Source: CAZWCX01 sp964632945
GTDB taxonomy: Bacteria > Planctomycetota > MHYJ01 > WSZJ01 > CAZWCX01
DNA length: 64,000 nucleotides
Direction: 5' to 3'
Assembly (NCBI GenBank): GCA_964632945.1
Contig: CAZWCX010000026.1
Coordinates: 3,732 to 67,731, forward strand
The translations under genes and the position numbers were made by a program. Below the pieces are notes generated by a model, which did not search any database, was not told where the DNA came from, and saw nothing but the letters and a program-made list of their open reading frames with translations. Below are positions 16,508-25,635 of the stretch, piece after piece. Numbering within the stretch: the first letter of the stretch is position 1; each line of letters starts with the position of its first letter.

Positions 16508-18400
16508 TCACGCGCCGGCCGGCTCCGGTTCCATGGCCGACGCCTGCGCGCCCGCTTCCTGCGGCCTCGGCGTAAGCAAGGCATAAAGCCCGAAGGCGAT
16601 TACGAACCCGACGAACCAAGCGTAGGTATAAAGCGATCGCAGGAATTCCGGCACCGCCGCCGCATCGACAAATCCCGCCTGCGCCAGGAACCCCGGCAGG
16701 TTGGGAGCCACCGCCGCCACGAAAATCCCGATCGCGCGCCAGTGGATCCCGCCGGAATAGCGGTACTCCCCTTCCGCCCGGTAGAGATCCGGTAGATTCA
16801 GCCGGGCGCGGCGCACCACGTAGTAGTCCGCGATCATGATCCCGCCGATCGGGCCCAACAGCGCACCGTAGCCAATCAGCCAGGTGAAGATGTATCCCTG
16901 CGTCGTCTCGATGATCTTCCACGGCATCATCAGGATCCCGATGAATGCGGTGATCATCCCGCCCATCTTGAAGCTGATTCTTTCGGGCTTCAGGTTCGAG
17001 ATGTCGTTGGCCGGCCCGACCACGTTGGCCGCGATGTTGGTCGTCAGCGTCGCCACCGAGAGCGCGATCATCGACAGCGCCAGCATGGTCGGGCTCTTGA
17101 ACCGGCTGAGCAGCGCCACCGGGTCCCAGGGCGCGTCCTCATGCACGAGCAATTCGGGAAAGACGAGCAGGCTCGAGGTGGTCACCGCCAGCCCGATGAA
17201 ACTGTAAAGCGCCATCGTGGGCGGAAGCCCGACGGCCTGGCCGACGAACTGGTCCCGCTGACTGCTCGCATAACGGGTGAAGTCCGGGATGTTCAGCGAC
17301 AGAGTGGCCCAGAATCCCACCATGGCCGTGAGCGAGGGGAGGAAGATGGCGAGGAATGGAATCCCCGGCGCTTCCCCGCTTCCCGGCGCAGGCAGGGGCG
17401 CACGGAGGACGGAACTGAGGTTTCCCGCGCCGTCGCGAAACTGCGTCAGCAGGGTACCCGCGCCTTCGAAGGAGGCCGGCACCGTGAGGTCGGCGCTCCC
17501 CTGGATCACCCCGGCCACCGGGATCCAGGCGACCTCCTTCACGTTCCCCAGCCCTTCCACCACGAATCGGACCTCGGTGGCGCGCGGCGCTCCTCCCGAC
17601 GCCTCCCCGGCTGCGGGCAGAGGGGCGAGTTTCACGTCATAGACGCGATCGCCACCCGCCGCCCCGCCACCGCCCGGGGCGGACGCCACCTGCACCGAGG
17701 GGGCGTGAAACCGGTTCGACTCGGCCAGGATCTGCCCGAGCCCGTCCGTCCGGGACATCGCCCAGCCGAGAAGCGCGACCCCCATCGCGATCAAGAGCGG
17801 CGCCGAGTAGGTCTCCAGCCACTTGATCGATTCGGTCCCGGCCAGGATGAAGTACACGTTGATCGCCCAGAACACGAGGAAGAAAAGGAACTGCCAGCCG
17901 TTGATCCCCAGGAACCCGATCGGACCGGCCTCCCCGATGCCCGGCGCCATGATCTTGACCAGCTCATACAGTGCGGCGCCGCCGATCCAGGTCTGGATCC
18001 CGAACCAGCCGCATGCCACCAGCGCCCGGGCCATGGCCGGGACGTTGGATCCCACCGTGCCGAACGACGATCGCAGCAAAACGGGGAACGGGATGCCGTA
18101 TTTGGTCCCCGCATGCGCATTCAACGCCATCGGAACGAGCACGATCGCGTTGCCCAGCGTGATGGTCAGGATCGCCTGCCACCAGTTCATCCCGCTCTTC
18201 AGGAGCGAGGCGGCCAACATGTACGTGGGCACGCACACGCACATGCCGATCCACAGGCTCGCGATGTGGCGCGTCCGCCAGGTCCGCTTCTCGATGGTGG
18301 TCGGCGCAAGATCCTCGTTGTAGAAGCGTTCGTGGGGAAGTCCGGCGGTCAGCTCGAACAGTCCGTTGCGCTCCCGGACGGCGACGGGGTTCGGATTCAT
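16508..18400 (-). CDS. NCS1-family nucleobase/allantoin/hydantoin cation symporter with an extra domain
   Basis: 630-residue inner-membrane symporter of the NCS1 (LeuT-fold) family. N-terminal NEDLAPTTIEKRTW, FGIQTWIGGAALYEL, FWATLSLNIPDFTRYA, TNIAANVVGPANDISN and GPIGGIMIADYYVVRR are family landmarks seen in transporters of uracil, cytosine, allantoin or hydantoins; substrate cannot be named. Unlike usual members (about 480-500 residues), it carries about 115 extra residues at 231-345 in the TM5-TM6 loop, which should face the periplasm. The insert is glycine/proline-rich and beta-strand-like (EVRFVVEGLGNVKEVAWI; LLTQFRDGAGNLSS). ATG at 18400 with GGAGAG upstream and a clear promoter. Confidence 0.9.
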   Translation of the reverse strand: MNPNPVAVRERNGLFELTAGLPHERFYNEDLAPTTIEKRTWRTRHIASLWIGMCVCVPTYMLAASLLKSGMNWWQAILTITLGNAIVLVPMALNAHAGTKYGIPFPVLLRSSFGTVGSNVPAMARALVACGWFGIQTWIGGAALYELVKIMAPGIGEAGPIGFLGINGWQFLFFLVFWAINVYFILAGTESIKWLETYSAPLLIAMGVALLGWAMSRTDGLGQILAESNRFHAPSVQVASAPGGGGAAGGDRVYDVKLAPLPAAGEASGGAPRATEVRFVVEGLGNVKEVAWIPVAGVIQGSADLTVPASFEGAGTLLTQFRDGAGNLSSVLRAPLPAPGSGEAPGIPFLAIFLPSLTAMVGFWATLSLNIPDFTRYASSQRDQFVGQAVGLPPTMALYSFIGLAVTTSSLLVFPELLVHEDAPWDPVALLSRFKSPTMLALSMIALSVATLTTNIAANVVGPANDISNLKPERISFKMGGMITAFIGILMMPWKIIETTQGYIFTWLIGYGALLGPIGGIMIADYYVVRRARLNLPDLYRAEGEYRYSGGIHWRAIGIFVAAVAPNLPGFLAQAGFVDAAAVPEFLRSLYTYAWFVGFVIAFGLYALLTPRPQEAGAQASAMEPEPAGA

Positions 18401-18434
18401 GGCACTCTCCGAAGCGGATGCGGGGGAAGCGCAG

Positions 18435-18464
18435 AACCTAGCGCACCCGCACCGTGCGCGTCAA
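18435..18464 (-). promoter_or_regulatory. Sigma-70-type promoter of the NCS1 transporter gene
   Basis: Minus strand TTGACG, 18 bp, TAGGTT, 34 bp before the start codon at 18400. Confidence 0.62.
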
Positions 18465-18572
18465 TGAAATGGCGGGATGTACGGTCGCCCGGCGCAACCC
18501 AACCTCTCGCCCCGCCGATCCCCGGCCGCTCGCAGGGGCCATTCGTGCCTGCCCGATCCCGCCCGACATTCC

Positions 18573-18601
18573 TTGTGGAGTTTCGCCGCCTCGACTATCA
18601 T
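18573..18601 (+). promoter_or_regulatory. Sigma-70-type promoter of the MscS-like channel gene
   Basis: TTGTGG, 17 bp, TATCAT, ending 52 bp before the GTG start at 18654. It is divergent from the NCS1 promoter in the same 253-bp intergenic region and supports the GTG rather than any longer start. Confidence 0.55.
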
Positions 18602-18653
18602 CTCCCGCCGTCCCCGGGGGCGAGCGCCCCCCTGCCCCGGCGGAGAACGATCC

Positions 18654-20237
18654 GTGCAGGCCCTGGAGTCCCTCTTCTCCAACCTCGCCTCTTCCAGCGC
18701 GGGGTCCCTCTGGCTCGGCCTGTACTACGCGCTGCTTCTCTTTCTTCTCGGCGCCCTGTTTCTCGCCCTGATGATGCGGCGGATCCTGCCGCTGGTCGCC
18801 TGGGCGGCCGGCGAGGAACTGCAGGCGAGCGTGGTCCGAAGAATCCGCGCCCTCTGGGTCCTCGTCACCCTCCTCGGTCCGGTCCACGTCTTCTGCCGCG
18901 TCGAGGGATTCACCGACAACATCATCTACCGCCTCTCCGGGTCCGCCTTCTTCTTCGGACTCGTCTACGTCGCCACCGAGATCGTCCTGCTCCTCCTCAT
19001 CCAGGGACTGTTCCGCCGCGTCCTCAACGTCCCGATCAGCGCGATCTTCAAGGACCTCCTTCGCCTCGTCATCTACATCCTCGCGCTCGTCAGCATCGTC
19101 CGCGTGATGTTCGGGATCGAGGATGTCGGGACGCTCGTCGCGGTTTCCTCGGCCGCATCCATCATCGTCGGTCTCGCCCTCCAGGACACCCTCGGGAACA
19201 TCTTCGCCGGCCTCTTCCTCCAGATGGACAGTCCGGTCAACCTGAACGACTGGGTGCAAATCGAGGGGGAAGAAGGGCTCGTCGTCGAGATGACCTGGTA
19301 CTCGACCCGCCTCGTCACGCGCGAGAATCAACTGGTCTCGATCCCCAACCAGCGCGTCGGCAAGGCGATCATCAAGAACTTCACCCGCCCGACCCAGCCG
19401 ATGATGGTGCGCAAACGGGTCGGCGTCCACTACTCCTGCGCCCCCAACCGCGTGAAGGACGTCCTCCGCCGTCATCTGGCCCAGGTACCCGGCGTCCTCG
19501 CCCAACCGGCGCCCGACGTGTTCCTGGTCGAGTTCGGCGACTCCTCCGTCAATTACGAACTGCGCTTCTGGATTTCGGACCTCCGTCGCATCTCCGCCAT
19601 CAGCGATGCCGCGATGACGGGCGTCTGGTACCACCTCAAGCGCGCGGAAATGGAGATTCCGTTCCCGATCCGCACCGTCATTCTCCAGCGGCCGACGAAG
19701 GCCGAGGGTTCGCTGCACCGGGTGATCCAGGTGCTGTGCAAAGTCGACTTCCTGGCCGCGCTCGAACCCTCCGAACTGGAGAGTATCGCCGGCGACCTTA
19801 AACAGGTGCTCTATACGCGCAACGAACGAATCTACTCCCAAGGGGACCCCGGAGATACCTTCTCGATCATCTGGTCCGGCGCCGTCTCCGTGAAGGCCAG
19901 ACGCGGCGAAGAAGAGGTCGCGGTCGCGACCCTGAAACGCGGGGATTACTTCGGTGAAATGTCCATGCTGACCGGCGAACCCCGGGTCGCCACGGTCGAC
20001 GCCCTCGAGGACACGGTGCTCCTGACCCTGGATCGCACCGCCTTCGGCTTCCTGCTCGCCCGCAATCCCGGGATGGCCGAACAGATGTCCCACATCATCG
20101 CCCACCGCCTGGCGGCCACCCAGACGCGGTTGGCGGAGCACGAGAAGGACACCCTCTCCCGCCAGCGGGCCGGCGCGGAGGAGGCATCGATCTACGGCCG
20201 CCTGATGGCCGGAATCAAGACGATGTTCGGAGTGTGA
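18654..20237 (+). CDS. MscS-type mechanosensitive channel with C-terminal cyclic-nucleotide-binding domain
   Basis: 527-residue inner-membrane protein. Four or so membrane helices (residues 10-190) lead into the MscS pore and beta domain: SSAASIIVGLALQDTLGNIF is the pore-lining TM3 signature and LQMDSPVNLNDWVQIEG the beta domain. Residues about 365-485 form a cNMP-binding domain (FLAALEPSELESIAG, GDPGDTFSIIWSG, RGDYFGEMSMLTGEPRVATV). Such fusions gate or desensitise under cyclic nucleotide control. The GTG at 18654 has GGAGAA 7 nt upstream; the frame is open further upstream but that sequence contains the promoter. Confidence 0.9.
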   Translation: MQALESLFSNLASSSAGSLWLGLYYALLLFLLGALFLALMMRRILPLVAWAAGEELQASVVRRIRALWVLVTLLGPVHVFCRVEGFTDNIIYRLSGSAFFFGLVYVATEIVLLLLIQGLFRRVLNVPISAIFKDLLRLVIYILALVSIVRVMFGIEDVGTLVAVSSAASIIVGLALQDTLGNIFAGLFLQMDSPVNLNDWVQIEGEEGLVVEMTWYSTRLVTRENQLVSIPNQRVGKAIIKNFTRPTQPMMVRKRVGVHYSCAPNRVKDVLRRHLAQVPGVLAQPAPDVFLVEFGDSSVNYELRFWISDLRRISAISDAAMTGVWYHLKRAEMEIPFPIRTVILQRPTKAEGSLHRVIQVLCKVDFLAALEPSELESIAGDLKQVLYTRNERIYSQGDPGDTFSIIWSGAVSVKARRGEEEVAVATLKRGDYFGEMSMLTGEPRVATVDALEDTVLLTLDRTAFGFLLARNPGMAEQMSHIIAHRLAATQTRLAEHEKDTLSRQRAGAEEASIYGRLMAGIKTMFGV

Positions 20238-20355
20238 CGGGGTCGCATTCCCCGCTGCGCCTTTCCGGATCGGACCCCGCGGCGATCCCTTGACCCGTTG
20301 TCCGCCGCCGCCGACAATGACACCCGGATCACGCTTCTCGATATGGGAGCATGCC

Positions 20356-22605
20356 ATGCCGTCCCCCCGGCGCAAGCGCAGGAAACGAGCCCAGCGTCCC
20401 CCGGCCCCCCCGCGCCCCCGGCGACTCACCCGCCGCTCGCTCCTGCAGGCGTTCGGGGCGGGAGGAGCCGCCCTGGCGGCCGCCCCGCTCCTCGGTCCGG
20501 TCGCCTGGGCCCAGGATGCCGCCGCTCCCCCGTCCCTGGGCCCCGGTGCCGCCCCGCTCTCGTTCGATTTGAACGGAATTCCGGTCACTCTGGACGTCGA
20601 ACCCCGCACCACCCTCCTGCGCCTGCTGCGCCACCGTCTCGGGCTGACCGGCGCCAAGGAAGCCTGCGATCGCGGGTCCTGCGGATCGTGCACCGTCCTG
20701 CTCGACGGCAAGCCGGTGAACTCCTGCCTCCTGCTCGCGCATGACGCCCGCGGACGCCGGATTCGCACCGTGGAGGGCCTCGCGGGCAAGGACGGTCCTT
20801 CTCCGCTTCAGCAAGCCTTTGCCCTCAAGGATGGCCTGCAGTGCGGCTACTGCACGCCGGGCTTTCTCATGACGCTCACCGGACTTCTCGAAACCGAGCG
20901 CCGCCCGGACCCGGCCCGGATTCAAGCCGCCTGTGCGGGCAACCTGTGCCGATGCGCCGCGTATCCGGGGATCTTTGCCGCCGCCGCGATGGTGGCCCAG
21001 GGGGAGCCTCTCACCCCCCCGCCGGCGGCGAACCTTCAGGAGCGCCTCGAGAAGTTCGGCATCCCCCGGCTGGACGCCGGCGTGAAGACCTCCGGCGCCG
21101 CCAAGTACACGACCGACCTGGCTCTCGAAGGCCAGCAAGTCGTGCGCACGATCTCCTGCCCCTTCGCCCAGGCGCGCATCGACGGCAAGCCGGCCGAGGC
21201 CGCCGCCCGCGCCGTCCCGGGGGTGACCCGGGTGGAGGTCATGGAGAGCGACCGCTTCGACATGGGCCAGACGGTCGCCTACGCGGTCGCCGCCACGCCC
21301 GAGGCCGCCGATGAGGCCCTCGCCGCCCTCTCGATCTCGCTCCGGCCGGAAGCCCGGCCGGTCGATGCCCTCGAGGCCTTCGGCAAGGCGCGGCCGGGAG
21401 AGACCCAGGGAGACCGCGCGGCGGCCGAGGCGCTCCTCCGGGATGCCGCGGCCGTGTCCGAGGGCACGTTCGTCATCCCGACCGTCCACCACTCCCCGCT
21501 CGAGCCTCACGCCTGCATCTCGCGCTGGCAGGGGGAACACCTGCATCATCACGAATCGACCCAAGGGGTGTGCGCCACCGCCGCCAACCTCGCGCAGGCG
21601 CTGAAAATCCCCCGCGAGCAGGTCCACGTCGATTGCCAGGTCATGGGCGGCGGATTCGGGGGGAAGCTGCGCGCCTGGTCGAACTCCGCGCCGATCGCCC
21701 GCCTGGCGCGCGAGATGGGCGTCCCGCTGCAGTTCGCCGCCAGCCGAGCCCTGGAGCTGCTGCGCAACGGGGGTCGCCGTCCGCGCGTGGTTCACACCCG
21801 CGTCGGCGCCGATGCCCAGGGAAAGCTGCTGGCCGAGGTTCGACGCAGCCTCGGCGAGGGGCGCTATCAACCCTACCAGTACGAAATCCCCGTCTGGTTC
21901 TGGGAACCGCTTCAGGGCCGCGTCGACGGCCACGGGGAGTTCCCTCCCCTGCGCGCCCCGGGATCCCCGGAACTCCAGTTCGTCGCCGAGTCCGTGGTCG
22001 ACGATCTGGCGCATCGCCTCAAAATGGATCCGCTCGACCTGCGCGTGAAGAACTCCCCCGCCCTGGCGCGGTGGTTCGAACCGGCCTCCCGGGCGATCGG
22101 TTGGGAGCGCCGGGCCTCCGTCCCCGGGTCGGCGCCCGGACCCCGGAAGCGCGGCATCGGCGTCGGCTGCGGGCACTTCGCGGGCATGCGCGGCTGCCAT
22201 TTCGCGGAGGTCGAAGTCGACGTCGAAACCGGCGTGGTGCGCGTGCTCAAGGTGGTCGCCCTCGAGGAGGGCGGTTACATCAACCGCCTCGGGGTCGAAA
22301 GCCAGATTCGCGGCGGCGTGATCATGGGCATGTCGTGGGCGCTGTTTGAAGAACGCGTCATGGATCGCGCCACCGGGGCGATGCTCAACCCCAACCTGGA
22401 GACCTACAAGATCGCCGGGAGCCGGGACGTGCCCGAAATCGAGGTGATCCTGCTGGGCCGGCTCGGGCACCCGGGAGGGGTCGGCGAGGCCCCGGTCGTG
22501 CCCATCGGCGGCGCGATCGCCAATGCGATCTTCAACGCGACGGGGAAGCGGATGTACCGGATGCCGTTCACCCCCCGCAACGTGATCGAATCGCTGCAAT
22601 CCTGA
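20356..22605 (+). CDS. Molybdenum hydroxylase: Tat-exported 2Fe-2S domain fused to a Moco subunit lacking its middle segment
   Basis: 749-residue protein of the aldehyde/xanthine oxidase superfamily (PaoABC-like). A twin-arginine signal (LTRRSLLQAF, then a hydrophobic stretch to WAQ, residues 24-53) precedes two 2Fe-2S clusters with all eight cysteines (C104, C109, C112, C124; C163, C166, C198, C200). From residue 230 it is a molybdopterin-binding large subunit (SGAAKYTTDL, QVMGGGFGGK, RAPGSPELQF), ending with catalytic E711 in GVGEAPVVP. Around residue 611 the sequence jumps from RGIGVGCGHFAG straight to CHFAEVEVD; the segment expected there is encoded by the next ORF. ATG at 20356 has GGGAG upstream. 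Substrate unknown, probably an aldehyde or N-heterocycle. Confidence 0.88.
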   Translation: MPSPRRKRRKRAQRPPAPPRPRRLTRRSLLQAFGAGGAALAAAPLLGPVAWAQDAAAPPSLGPGAAPLSFDLNGIPVTLDVEPRTTLLRLLRHRLGLTGAKEACDRGSCGSCTVLLDGKPVNSCLLLAHDARGRRIRTVEGLAGKDGPSPLQQAFALKDGLQCGYCTPGFLMTLTGLLETERRPDPARIQAACAGNLCRCAAYPGIFAAAAMVAQGEPLTPPPAANLQERLEKFGIPRLDAGVKTSGAAKYTTDLALEGQQVVRTISCPFAQARIDGKPAEAAARAVPGVTRVEVMESDRFDMGQTVAYAVAATPEAADEALAALSISLRPEARPVDALEAFGKARPGETQGDRAAAEALLRDAAAVSEGTFVIPTVHHSPLEPHACISRWQGEHLHHHESTQGVCATAANLAQALKIPREQVHVDCQVMGGGFGGKLRAWSNSAPIARLAREMGVPLQFAASRALELLRNGGRRPRVVHTRVGADAQGKLLAEVRRSLGEGRYQPYQYEIPVWFWEPLQGRVDGHGEFPPLRAPGSPELQFVAESVVDDLAHRLKMDPLDLRVKNSPALARWFEPASRAIGWERRASVPGSAPGPRKRGIGVGCGHFAGMRGCHFAEVEVDVETGVVRVLKVVALEEGGYINRLGVESQIRGGVIMGMSWALFEERVMDRATGAMLNPNLETYKIAGSRDVPEIEVILLGRLGHPGGVGEAPVVPIGGAIANAIFNATGKRMYRMPFTPRNVIESLQS

Positions 22606-22654
22606 GCCGTCGACCGGACGGAGGGCAACATCGAGTCGAGGAGGTGGCAGAGAG

Positions 22655-23143
22655 ATGGCGGAAGTTCGCATCACGCGCGCCGGCCGCGTGGAGACGCGCA
22701 TCGCCACGCAGGATATCGGCAGCGGCTCCCGGACCGTGGCCGCCCTGGTGACGTCGATGGCCTTCGGATGGCTCCCGCTGGAGCGGATCGACGTCCGCAT
22801 CGGGGACAGCGACCTGCCGCCCTCCGGCGCCAGCGGCGGCAGCTCCACCACCGGGATGGTGCACAAGGAAGTGCGGGAAGCCGCCGGGCGCGCGCAGCGG
22901 AAGCTCTTCGACGCCTGCGCGGGAGTGTTGAAGGTGCCGGCGGATCGGCTGGAACTTCGGGACGGGGGGCGGGTCGGCGTCACGGGGGGCGGCACGAGCC
23001 TCTCCTGGGAAGAAGCCGTGGCCACGCTGAGCGAGGATGCGATCGGCCATTTCGACCTGCCGATCGAGGCCGGATCGATCTGGGTCGTGGTCGAGGAAGA
23101 CGGAATCATCCGCCCCGGCGGGAAAGACAAATACACGGCATGA
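22655..23143 (+). CDS. Separate Moco-binding segment of the molybdenum hydroxylase large subunit
   Basis: 162-residue protein matching the part of the Moco subunit missing from the preceding gene: VETRIATQDIGSGSRTVAAL, PLERIDVRIGDSDLPPSGAS, GGSSTTGMVHKEVREAAG and GTSLSWEEAVATL correspond to the second molybdopterin-contacting region that normally lies in the middle of YagR/PaoC-type subunits. It has its own ATG with GAGGAGGTGGCAGAGAG upstream, lies in a different frame from the previous gene, and begins 49 bp after its stop. It has no signal peptide, so it would have to assemble with its partner before Tat export. Together the two pieces form a complete but permuted and split subunit. Confidence 0.83.
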   Translation: MAEVRITRAGRVETRIATQDIGSGSRTVAALVTSMAFGWLPLERIDVRIGDSDLPPSGASGGSSTTGMVHKEVREAAGRAQRKLFDACAGVLKVPADRLELRDGGRVGVTGGGTSLSWEEAVATLSEDAIGHFDLPIEAGSIWVVVEEDGIIRPGGKDKYTA

Positions 23144-23198
23144 GCTGCGGACTGGGAGGGACCGCTCCCGGGTACGGGCGCATCGCGGGGAGGCAGAC

Positions 23199-24173
23199 GT
23201 GCAGCGTTTCGACATGATCATCCCGCGCACCGCCGCGGAGGCGGTCGCGCTTCTCGAAGGAAAGCGCGACGAATCGATGGCGAAAGCCGGCGGCATCGAC
23301 CTGGTGGCCGGCATGAAGGACCGGATTTTCTCCCCTCGCCGGCTGGTCGATCTTCTGGCGCTGGAGAACTTGCGCGCCATCCGGGTGGAGGCCGGCGAAC
23401 TCCGGATCGGCGCCCTGGCGACGCTCGCGATGGTCGCGGAGCACGAGGCGATCCGACAAGGCTGGGCGGCCCTGGCCGAGGCGGCGGGAAGCGCCGCCAC
23501 TCCGCAAGTCCGGAACGTGGCCACGGTCGGGGGAAACCTCTGCCAGCGGCCGCGCTGCTGGTATTTTCGCAGTCCGGACTTCCATTGCCGCCGCAAGGGC
23601 GGCGGCGACTGCCCCGCGGAGAACGGCGAGAACCAGTTTCACGCCCTGTTCGGCGGCGGACTCTGTTCCATCGTCCATCCCTCCAACATCGCCCCGGCCC
23701 TGTCCGCCTACGGCGCCCGCCTGCGGATCCTCGGTCCGGGCGGCGAGCGGGAACTGGACGTGGACGACTTCTTCGCGGTCCCGGAGTCGGACGTGACGCG
23801 TGAAAACGTGCTCCTGCCGCAGGAACTGGTCGTCGAGGTGCGAATCCCCGTCGCCGCCGGCGCCGGCGCGTTTCTCGAGGTCCGGGAGCGCCAGACGTTC
23901 GATTGGCCGCTGGTGTCGGTGGCGGCCGTGGGCGCGCGGACCGGAACGGTGGTCGCCGGAGTCCGTCTCTGCCTCGGCGCGGTCGCGCCGCGTCCCTGGC
24001 GGCTCCCTGCCGTGGAGACGCTGCTGAACGGGAAAGAACCGTCCGAAGCGCTGTTCCGCGCCGCGGGAGAACTCGCCGTGAAGGATGCCCGTCCGCTGGC
24101 GAAGAACAAGTACAAGATCCAGCTGGTCCGCACCATCGTGGCGCGCGCGCTCCGCGCCGCGTTCGCAGTGTAG
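23199..24173 (+). CDS. FAD-binding subunit of the molybdenum hydroxylase (YagS/PaoB-like)
   Basis: 324-residue FAD subunit that passes electrons from the Fe-S centres to an acceptor. FAD motifs AGGIDLVAGMKD (residues 30-41) and ATVGGNLCQR (108-117) are present. A cysteine-rich loop with C115, C120, C130, C138 and C156 resembles the extra 4Fe-4S site known from E. coli PaoB. GTG at 23199 has GGGGAGG 5 nt upstream; an ATG at 23214 is a weaker alternative. No signal peptide, as expected if it travels with the Tat-bearing subunit. It follows the small Moco piece by 55 bp and is the third gene of the operon. Confidence 0.9.
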   Translation: MQRFDMIIPRTAAEAVALLEGKRDESMAKAGGIDLVAGMKDRIFSPRRLVDLLALENLRAIRVEAGELRIGALATLAMVAEHEAIRQGWAALAEAAGSAATPQVRNVATVGGNLCQRPRCWYFRSPDFHCRRKGGGDCPAENGENQFHALFGGGLCSIVHPSNIAPALSAYGARLRILGPGGERELDVDDFFAVPESDVTRENVLLPQELVVEVRIPVAAGAGAFLEVRERQTFDWPLVSVAAVGARTGTVVAGVRLCLGAVAPRPWRLPAVETLLNGKEPSEALFRAAGELAVKDARPLAKNKYKIQLVRTIVARALRAAFAV

Positions 24174-24184
24174 TCGGCGCGCGA

Positions 24185-24388
24185 ATGGACCTCTTTCTGC
24201 TCATGTCCGTCCTGGCGGTGCTCGCCGCGCTGGTCTATCTGCACCGCCGCAATCGTCGCTACGGCGAACTGGACGCGGAGGATGAGCTGACCTCCAGCCT
24301 TCCGGATGACGATCGGGAGCGCGCGACCGCGTGGGAGGAGAGCCTCCCGGACTACGAGCGGGACGAGGACGACGGCGACCGACCGTGA
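24185..24388 (+). CDS. Small single-span membrane protein, unknown
   Basis: 67-residue protein: one N-terminal membrane helix (LFLLMSVLAVLAALVYL, residues 3-19), a short basic stretch (HRRNRR), then a highly acidic cytosolic tail. The ATG lies 11 bp after the stop of the FAD subunit gene, so it is likely to be the last gene of that operon, perhaps helping maturation or anchoring; this is inferred from position only. No ribosome site of note. I do not recognise the family. Confidence 0.55.
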   Translation: MDLFLLMSVLAVLAALVYLHRRNRRYGELDAEDELTSSLPDDDRERATAWEESLPDYERDEDDGDRP

Positions 24389-24402
24389 CCGTCCGCCGAC
24401 GC

Positions 24403-25635
24403 TCAGCGTCCCGGCTCCGCCTTCGTCGGGGCGGCGTCCCACTGGCGCAGCGCCTCGCGCGCGAGCGCTCCGACGGTCGTGTTCGCCTCCGCTCCGCGCG
24501 CATTCCACTTCCGTGCGGGGGAGGAGTCGTCGACGAGGTCCTCGATCCCCCCCCGCGCGGCGTCCGAGGGCATTTTCGCCAGCGCTTGGACGGCGGCGGC
24601 CCGCACTCCCGGGTCCGGGTCCGCAAGCCGCGCGATCACGGCGGCGATCTGCCCGGTCGCGCGCATCTCGGCAAGCCCGAAGAGCGCGGCACAGCGGACA
24701 TTGCGGTCCGCGTCCGAGAGCCTGCCCGCAAGCACTTCCGCGTGGCCCAACGCCCCCAGCCGGCCGAGGGCGTAGCAGGCGGAGAGTCGCGCGCGAGGAT
24801 CCGGATCCCCCAGCATCTCCGCCAGACCGTCCGCGGCATCCCGGTCCTTGGCCTTGGCCAGCGCGGAGGCCGCCGCCGCGCGAACCTCCGGATCCGAATC
24901 CCGCATCCGGGGACGCAAGTCCAACGTGTACGGCGCCGGGCCGAATCGACGCAGGGCCGCCACCGCCTCGAGCCGCACGTCGGCCGCCCGATCGTCAAGC
25001 ACACCGGCGATCTCCGCCGTGAAGGACGGATCCCCCAACAGCGACAGGGTCTGCACGGCCACCGCCCTCACCCCCCCGTCGGCATCGCGAAGCGCCTTCG
25101 CAACGTCCCCGGCATGCTCTTTCGCCTCGAGACGCCCCAGGCTGCGCACCGCCCGCTCGCGAACGACCGCATCCTCGTCCTCGACGAGCTCGGCAATGTC
25201 CTTCGCGTACCGATGGAGGCTCAGCCGCGCGATCGCGGAGGCCGCGGCCTCGCGGACCATCGGATCGGCATCCCTCAGGAGAGGCGCAACCCGGGACCCG
25301 TATCGATCGTCCTTGAGCCGGATCAGCACCTCCAATGCCCCGCACACGATCCAGGGATCGGGATCCTCGAGATAGTCGACAACGTGTTCGGAGAGATTCG
25401 ACCCCAGGCTGAGGGCGAGGCCCTCCAACGTCTCCGCCTGGGCCTGCAAACGCTCGCGCGCCAGCCGGGTCGACTCGCCGCGCATGCGAGTCCCGTCTTC
25501 CTCCTGCAGGGTGTCCGCGACGGCCGGAGGGGTGCGCTGCGCGGAGAAATACAGGATCGCGCCGCGAATCACCCCGCCGATCAGAAGCGCGGTCGCCAGG
25601 AGGACGACGCCGAGAAGTGCGATGCGGCGCGTCAT
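24403..25635 (-). CDS. Membrane-anchored HEAT-repeat protein
   Basis: 410-residue protein with one N-terminal membrane segment (IALLGVVLLATALLIGGVI) and about nine HEAT/PBS-lyase-type repeats over residues 80-390 (PMVREAAASAIARLS, AVVRERAVRSLGRLE, PEVRAAAASALAKAK, PGVRAAAVQALAKMP). Several repeats carry the DxDPxVRxAAAxALxK signature seen in phycobilisome-lyase-like HEAT proteins, but nothing indicates chromophore binding. The ATG overlaps the stop of the upstream gene (ATGA), so the pair is co-translated. It converges on the Mo-hydroxylase operon. Likely a protein-binding scaffold facing outward. Confidence 0.85.
   Translation of the reverse strand: MTRRIALLGVVLLATALLIGGVIRGAILYFSAQRTPPAVADTLQEEDGTRMRGESTRLARERLQAQAETLEGLALSLGSNLSEHVVDYLEDPDPWIVCGALEVLIRLKDDRYGSRVAPLLRDADPMVREAAASAIARLSLHRYAKDIAELVEDEDAVVRERAVRSLGRLEAKEHAGDVAKALRDADGGVRAVAVQTLSLLGDPSFTAEIAGVLDDRAADVRLEAVAALRRFGPAPYTLDLRPRMRDSDPEVRAAAASALAKAKDRDAADGLAEMLGDPDPRARLSACYALGRLGALGHAEVLAGRLSDADRNVRCAALFGLAEMRATGQIAAVIARLADPDPGVRAAAVQALAKMPSDAARGGIEDLVDDSSPARKWNARGAEANTTVGALAREALRQWDAAPTKAEPGR

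Noticed and set aside
20329..23136. Long minus-strand open frame opposite the Mo-hydroxylase genes
   Set aside because: Low-complexity shadow of the plus-strand genes, with no recognisable motif.
22606..23143. Simple frameshift splitting one normal Mo-hydroxylase gene
   Set aside because: The downstream ORF matches the middle of the subunit, not its end, and the first ORF already has the complete C-terminus, so a frameshift cannot explain the order.
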